Assembly (NCBI GenBank): GCA_965216255.1 | Contig: OZ244148.1 | Span: 372,001 to 436,000, forward strand | Origin: G965216255 sp965216255 | GTDB lineage: Bacteria > Bacteroidota > Rhodothermia > Rhodothermales > Bin80 | Length of the DNA stretch: 64,000 bases | Direction: 5' to 3' | Made by a program: the position numbers and the translations under genes | The notes under the pieces: model-generated | What the model saw: the letters and a program-made list of their open reading frames with translations, nothing else | Databases searched by the model: none | What the model was told of the DNA's origin: nothing | Part shown: one piece after another, positions 60,749 through 64,000 of the stretch | How the letters are laid out: each line of letters starts with the position of its first letter | Numbering within the stretch: position 1 is the first letter of the stretch

Positions 60749-60834
60749 GCCATCCAGGCTTTGAGTCCTCGGGTCTATGAGTAATCTCCCGAGAAATCGT
60801 CACCTTATCCAGATGGGTTTCACCGCACGCTTAC

Positions 60835-60842
60835 GCCCCCAA
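60835..60842. repeat. 8-bp target-site duplication of IS66 (right)
   Basis: GCCCCCAA, identical to 58360-58367. Confidence 0.93.
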
Positions 60843-60939
60843 TGCATTTCCCGAAAACGAAGTCTTCGTGCGCTACTTTGGCTCCCGTCTACACCAGGTT
60901 ACTCGTAGATCGGGTATCAGAACGGCATCGCACCAGTAA
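60843..60939 (+). pseudogene. DUF3800 protein, 3' part
   Basis: After removing the IS66 and one target copy, the frame reads ...IEALWAAPNAFPENEVF, VRYFGSRLHQVTRRSGIRTASHQ and TAA at 60937-60939. The tail with FGSRL and R-SGIR resembles the end of DUF3800 proteins, which supports this join. The rest to 61106 contains no gene. Confidence 0.78.
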
Positions 60940-61106
60940 AGGTATCAGCATTCTAGCCGGCTGTCCATTCACTCAACGTTGTAAGAAGCCCGGGTATACC
61001 TTAACCTGTACTTGAGCGGCTGCTTATGTTCAAAGCATATCTGCTGCACGATTTGTAAACAGATAACGTATTATTAACGCTTTCTTGGGCCAATTTGGAG
61101 CAACAC

Positions 61107-61226
61107 ATGTTCTGGATCACTAAGACCGTAATTCACGCTACAAGTGCCAAGACAAAGAAGACGTTTGGGGACGCACCACCGCCGCCGCCACCACCGCCGC
61201 CACCACCGCCGCCACCCGAGAAATGA
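61107..61226 (+). CDS. 39-residue polyproline protein coupled to SLATT-like gene
   Basis: ATG at 61107 has GGAG about eight bases upstream. The protein is MFWITKTVIHATSAKTKKTF, GDA, then 14 consecutive prolines and EK*. The proline run is encoded by mixed CCA/CCG/CCC codons, arguing that the amino acid rather than a simple DNA repeat is conserved. The stop overlaps the next start as ATGA (61223-61226), so translation of the two is coupled. No family is known to me. It may be a membrane-proximal or SH3/WW-like binding partner, or a translational sensor: 14 prolines would strongly demand EF-P (inference). Confidence 0.75.
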   Translation: MFWITKTVIHATSAKTKKTFGDAPPPPPPPPPPPPPPEK

Positions 61227-61765
61227 GTCCGTGTATGAGTAGTCGAGTGCACGACCTGCTGTTTGATGTCGAGCGATCTTACCGCTATCATAGAGAAAGA
61301 GTAAGGTTCTTTGATATCATCGCGAACGCCACTTCCTTTGTTGGTATCGTGCTGAGTTCCTACGCGGTGGTCTCTCTCGTAGGCATGTGGCCTCCAGTAG
61401 CGGCCATAGTCCTTCTTGCGCTTGTGGCCATCTTGAACTCGATCGTTCTCGTTTTTAATGTCTCTGGCAAGGCAAGACTCCACAGTGTATTGGCGGCCGA
61501 TTTCTTGCGGCTAGAACAGCGGATAACCCGCGTTACAACTCCCACGGACGACCAGTACAGGCAGTTCGTGATTGAGCGGCGAGAAATCGAGATTAGGGAG
61601 CCCCCACATCTAAAAGTACTGAACCTCCTAGTGTACAACAGAGTCTGCCTTGCTCGAGGACAGACGGAGTTCACGTACTCCATTGACGCTATTCAACGCT
61701 TCTTTAAACATATAATGGACATCAACCCGGACAAAATCATAAAGAGAGATGCTAATCAGGGGTGA
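61223..61765 (+). CDS. SLATT-like two-TM membrane protein
   Basis: 180 residues (MSPCMSSRVHDLLFDVERSY). The N-terminal amphipathic RYHRERVRFFD helix is followed by two adjacent hydrophobic segments (~29-53 and ~57-80) and a cytosolic C-terminal half with ARLHSVLAADFLRLEQRI, ERREIEIREPPHLKVLNLLVYN. This layout and the ARLH...EPP...L.....N pattern match SLATT/2TM effector-type proteins, which family knowledge links to pore formation in nucleotide-signalling or abortive-infection systems. No cyclase/SMODS or SLOG partner is visible; instead the partner is the polyproline protein. The start is set by the ATGA overlap. An internal ATG at 61235 is an alternative. Confidence 0.72.
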   Translation: MSPCMSSRVHDLLFDVERSYRYHRERVRFFDIIANATSFVGIVLSSYAVVSLVGMWPPVAAIVLLALVAILNSIVLVFNVSGKARLHSVLAADFLRLEQRITRVTTPTDDQYRQFVIERREIEIREPPHLKVLNLLVYNRVCLARGQTEFTYSIDAIQRFFKHIMDINPDKIIKRDANQG

Positions 61766-61900
61766 CAGCCTCAAGAGTTCCGCCCGTCAAGGATTCGAAC
61801 AGAACGCACGGGTCAAAGCATGCGCCGTAGAAAGGGTGTCACGAACAATTCAGCGCAAATGGGCACCAGACAGCCGATTCAGACACAAGCCCAGCCCTTG

Positions 61901-62431
61901 CTATGTCTCCAGTAGCCTGGCCACAGCATTCTGCCCGGCCCTTGCGCTTCGGGCGTAGGTAGCCGGCATGGACGGGGACTTTCAGCGGCCGGCCTGCTGC
62001 AGCTCAACGAGACTGGCTCCGCGCTCTGCCAGGCTGTGGGCCGCTCCGGCCGCTCCCGTGCGCCCGCCGTGCCCGGAATACTTGTCCATGAGGCCGGCCG
62101 CACGCGCTGCAGCCCGTATTCGTTGGGATATCTGGCGCGTGCAGAGCCCGAAGAGCGGCATTTCAGGGGTGTGATACAGCGTCCACAGTCGCGTAATCGC
62201 AGCCACCGTGGCGCGCGTGAGATAGGCCGTGTGCGGCTCGGCGGCTTCCTGGTCCGTCTTGGTCGGCATACTGAGCCTCAGCCTTCCGCTGCCGTCCGGC
62301 TCCACGCTGATGTCGTCCCACACAAGTGCCTCTGCCTCGCTTCGGCGAAGAAGCGTATCGCGCATGACGCGGATGAGGGCGATGTCCAGCTGCCCGCGGC
62401 TTCTTGCCTGGGCCCCGGTGATCAACGTCAA
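61901..62431 (-). pseudogene. Tyrosine recombinase/integrase, C-terminal half with nonsense codon
   Basis: The frame from a TTG at 62431 contains DIALIRVMRDTLLRRSEAEAL (catalytic Arg region), WDDI..., KTDQEAAEPHTAYLT, LF.....RQISQRIRAAARAAG, then SGHGGRTGAAG (the usual HSGRVG motif altered to HGGRTG) and LVELQQAGR. TGA follows where GRW is expected; the same frame then continues KSPSMPATYARSARAGQ...LLET to TAG at 61901-61903, including the catalytic-Tyr segment (ATYAR, normally V.YTR). The N-terminal SAM-like and core-binding domains are absent. It is a relic of a phage/ICE-type or integron-like recombinase. Confidence 0.72.
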
Positions 62432-62478
62432 TACTTTTTTGGGGTTGACGACAATTAAGATTTTATAAAGAGGGAGGC

Positions 62479-62522
62479 CGAGCTTCGAGGCAAAGCAGCG
62501 AGCTGCGGAGCCTCGAAGCTCG
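62479..62522. repeat. 13-bp perfect inverted repeat (18-nt loop)
   Basis: CGAGCTTCGAGGC (62479-62491) and its exact complement (62510-62522). It lies ~50 bp upstream of the recombinase relic on its strand. It could be a terminator stem, an element end or a recombination site. The surrounding 62432-62880 has no recognised gene. Confidence 0.5.
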
Positions 62523-62880
62523 AGGTCGAGTGGATTGGTTCGGTCCCGTTCCGCAGTGCGTGACGGCAGTCGGGACAGGTTTCTCCAATGAATGGGGTGC
62601 CTCCCGCATAGTCGCGGTTCGGAGGCGTCATCAGTTCACAGGTAAGCTCAGCCAAAGCGTCCCGGTGTCCCGCTTCCTTGCCCCTGGAAGCGCCGGCAGA
62701 CATCAGGCAGCCTCTCAGATCGCGCAAACTGCTCCTGGACGTGTAAGTATGCGACGAAGGCCGTGAGATCGCCGCTTGAGGAGCCTTTATCCTGCCAAAA
62801 GGGCTCTTACAGCGACTATTGGCACGGATGCCCGAGTTTGCCAAGTGTCCTGAACTGACGCAAGGTGCTCACCCCGCGCC

Positions 62881-63511
62881 TCAGGATGCAGCTTCCGCAG
62901 TGATCTGGGCTTCTGTCTCGGCCTCCTGGCGCCGCTTGGAGGCCTCCAAGCGGTAGCTGGGCACGTTCAGCTCCAGAATCACGCTGTAATGTACCAATCG
63001 GTCTATGGCCGCAGCCGTCGTCATCGGGTCCTTGAAGATGCGCTCCCAGCGCCAGATTGCTCGTCAGCAGCACGCTGCCCTGCTCGTAGCGCTGCGACAG
63101 AAACACAAACAGTACGTCCATCTCCTGGCGGCTGTGCTGCACGTAGCCGATGTCGTCGATGATGAGCGCCTCAAAGCGCGAGAGCCGCTTCAGGAGCCTG
63201 GGCAGACGCAGCTGCTGTTTGGCCCATAGCAGCTCCTGTACCAGTGTGCTGCAGTTGTATTCGCGGCGCCGCTGATAGATCAGCTCCCGGCCCAGGGCAC
63301 ACACCAGGTGCGTCTTGCCGCTGCCAGGAGGGCCGAAGGCCAATACGTTCTCCTTGCGGTCACTTCCCCTCCAAAAGCACGCGCAAGTGGTAATCTATCC
63401 GCAGGGGCAACCGGCCACGATCGAACGTGTCCAGCGTTTTCTCCAGCGGTTGCTGTGTCGTTCCTGCTGCTCCTCTTCTATCAGCTCCAGCAGAAAGCGC
63501 CGGGTGCTCAT
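62881..63511 (-). pseudogene. istB: IS21-family istB remnant (second copy)
   Basis: ATG 63509-63511 starts MSTRRFLLELIEEEQQE. Two frameshifts follow, near 63,355 (after RLPLRIDYHLRVLLEGK) and near 63,055 (after LTSNLA, where copy 1 has LAFSQWERIF). Between them the frame has GPPGSGKTH (Walker A) and LIIDDIGYVQHSRQEM (Walker B, intact here). The end SVILELNVPSYRLEASKRR... stops at TGA 62881-62883. The partner istA, expected above 63511, is absent; the ThiF-like gene begins there instead. Related to but clearly diverged from the copy at 12805-13359. Confidence 0.82.
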
Positions 63512-63537
63512 GGCCTCCCTGCGGGAGGTTGCTCTTT

Positions 63538-64000
63538 ATGCAGAGTGAGTGCATGTTCTGCAAGCACCCTCATGGCGAGCAGGATACAGAGCAGATCCGC
63601 GCAAAGCAATTGGTCGAGGTCTTGGGACTGTCTGAAGAATACTTGCTGGCAAAGATCCGTGACAATGGTGTGTTTACAGACTCCGACTGTAAACAGATTA
63701 GAGTTCACGTTAACGGTAGCCACGAGTTCGATCTACCGCTTCCTGATCAACGCGTGAGCGACTGGGAGTCGGCACAGTGCGGCAAACTCCGGCTCAGTAC
63801 AGTTGACGAAGATGTGCCGGCTCCGTTCAGTCCGGTAATGGCAGGAATTCTCATCGCCAGTGAGATTGTCAAGGAGAAAAACTTCCCCGAGGCCGTACTC
63901 GATTCGTACTACTTCAACTCTCTTTTGGAGCGCTTCAATCTAAGGATCGCACCACACCGTCGAAGACCAAGACCCGACTGCCAGTTTTGCACGGACTCAG
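63538..64000 (+). CDS. ThiF/E1-like adenylyltransferase, C-terminal half (5'-truncated, runs off right edge)
   Basis: The frame is open from the istB start region to the window edge. It has CMFC at residues 5-8, a ~75-residue insert, PFSPVMAGILIASEIVKE and a terminal PDCQFC. Two CxxC pairs bracketing a hydrophobic helix of the ..P..G..AA.E.IK type is the arrangement in the C-terminal half of MoeB/ThiF E1-like enzymes, where the cysteines bind structural zinc. The adenylation domain (GxGxxG) is missing, presumably cut off by the IS21 insertion, so this is probably a dead fragment. E1-like proteins of this kind occur in bacterial ubiquitin-like and CBASS-associated conjugation operons (family knowledge); the specific system is unknown. 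ATG 63538 is merely the first Met. Confidence 0.6.
   Translation, partial: MQSECMFCKHPHGEQDTEQIRAKQLVEVLGLSEEYLLAKIRDNGVFTDSDCKQIRVHVNGSHEFDLPLPDQRVSDWESAQCGKLRLSTVDEDVPAPFSPVMAGILIASEIVKEKNFPEAVLDSYYFNSLLERFNLRIAPHRRRPRPDCQFCTDS

Larger units (their letters stand above)
58368..60834. mobile_element. IS66-family insertion sequence, 2,467 bp
   Basis: The ends are inverted repeats: GTAAGCGTCCGGTGAA at the left and TTCACCGCACGCTTAC at the right (one mismatch when inverted). They are flanked by an exact 8-bp duplication. Inside, on the minus strand, lie tnpA (frameshifted), tnpB and tnpC in the standard IS66 order. The intact target duplication suggests a fairly recent insertion. A solo left end of the same element survives at 13440-13523. 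Confidence 0.95.

Noticed and set aside
61133..61483. Minus-strand frame with a poly-glycine run
   Set aside because: Complement of the polyproline codons and the SLATT-like gene; the plus-strand frames have a ribosome-binding site, an ATGA overlap and membrane segments.
61785..61815. GGATTCGAAC resembling a minus-strand tRNA T-loop (possible attachment site)
   Set aside because: The flanking T-stem bases do not pair and no anticodon or acceptor arms can be built.

Overview
The window looks like a chromosomal segment of a Bacteroidota/Rhodothermota-type (FCB-group) bacterium. The evidence is three large secreted proteins ending in type IX secretion (T9SS) type-A sorting domains, two of them with the YPNPF motif. 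A neighbouring core cluster holds ribosomal protein S1 and cytidylate kinase, and most starts in that cluster lack a Shine-Dalgarno sequence. The assignment is inference; no rRNA or tRNA gene was seen.

Layout. 1-4.3 kb is a core block on the minus strand: the N-terminal part of an ALDH7-like aldehyde dehydrogenase, rpsA with a long repetitive N-terminal extension, and cmk, facing a decayed TrmH/SpoU-type RNA methyltransferase. 4.3-5.8 kb is a decayed IS1380-like transposase. 6.5-11.3 kb holds two plus-strand secreted genes, a T9SS-sorted protein and an M6-like metalloprotease with PKD, LamG and sorting domains. 11.6-14.0 kb is a graveyard of IS21, IS66-end and ISNCY-like remnants.

The dominant feature is one uninterrupted minus-strand gene at 14248-51768, encoding about 12,500 residues. 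It has a signal peptide, some 30 leucine-rich-repeat blocks and some 70 fibronectin type III modules, an Ig-like module and a T9SS sorting domain. Its core is a tandem array of twelve copies of a 2.14-2.16 kb super-repeat (LRR-LRR-FN3 x4), one of them lacking one FN3. A small secreted protein lies immediately upstream on the same strand. The design is that of a giant surface adhesin.

53-64 kb is an accessory, defence-island-like region broken up by mobile DNA. It contains an IS1380-like fragment, a frameshifted IS1634 transposase, a pentapeptide-repeat protein, a conserved hypothetical, and a DUF3800 gene split by a 2,467-bp IS66 element with a perfect 8-bp target duplication. Next come a 39-residue protein with 14 consecutive prolines, coupled by an ATGA overlap to a two-TM SLATT-like protein, and a dead tyrosine recombinase. 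The window ends with an IS21 istB remnant abutting the C-terminal half of a ThiF/E1-like gene that runs off the edge.

The most promising candidates for something new are the giant modular adhesin with its mosaic repeat evolution and the polyproline/SLATT pair. The truncated E1-like gene hints at a further conjugation or defence locus beyond the right edge.
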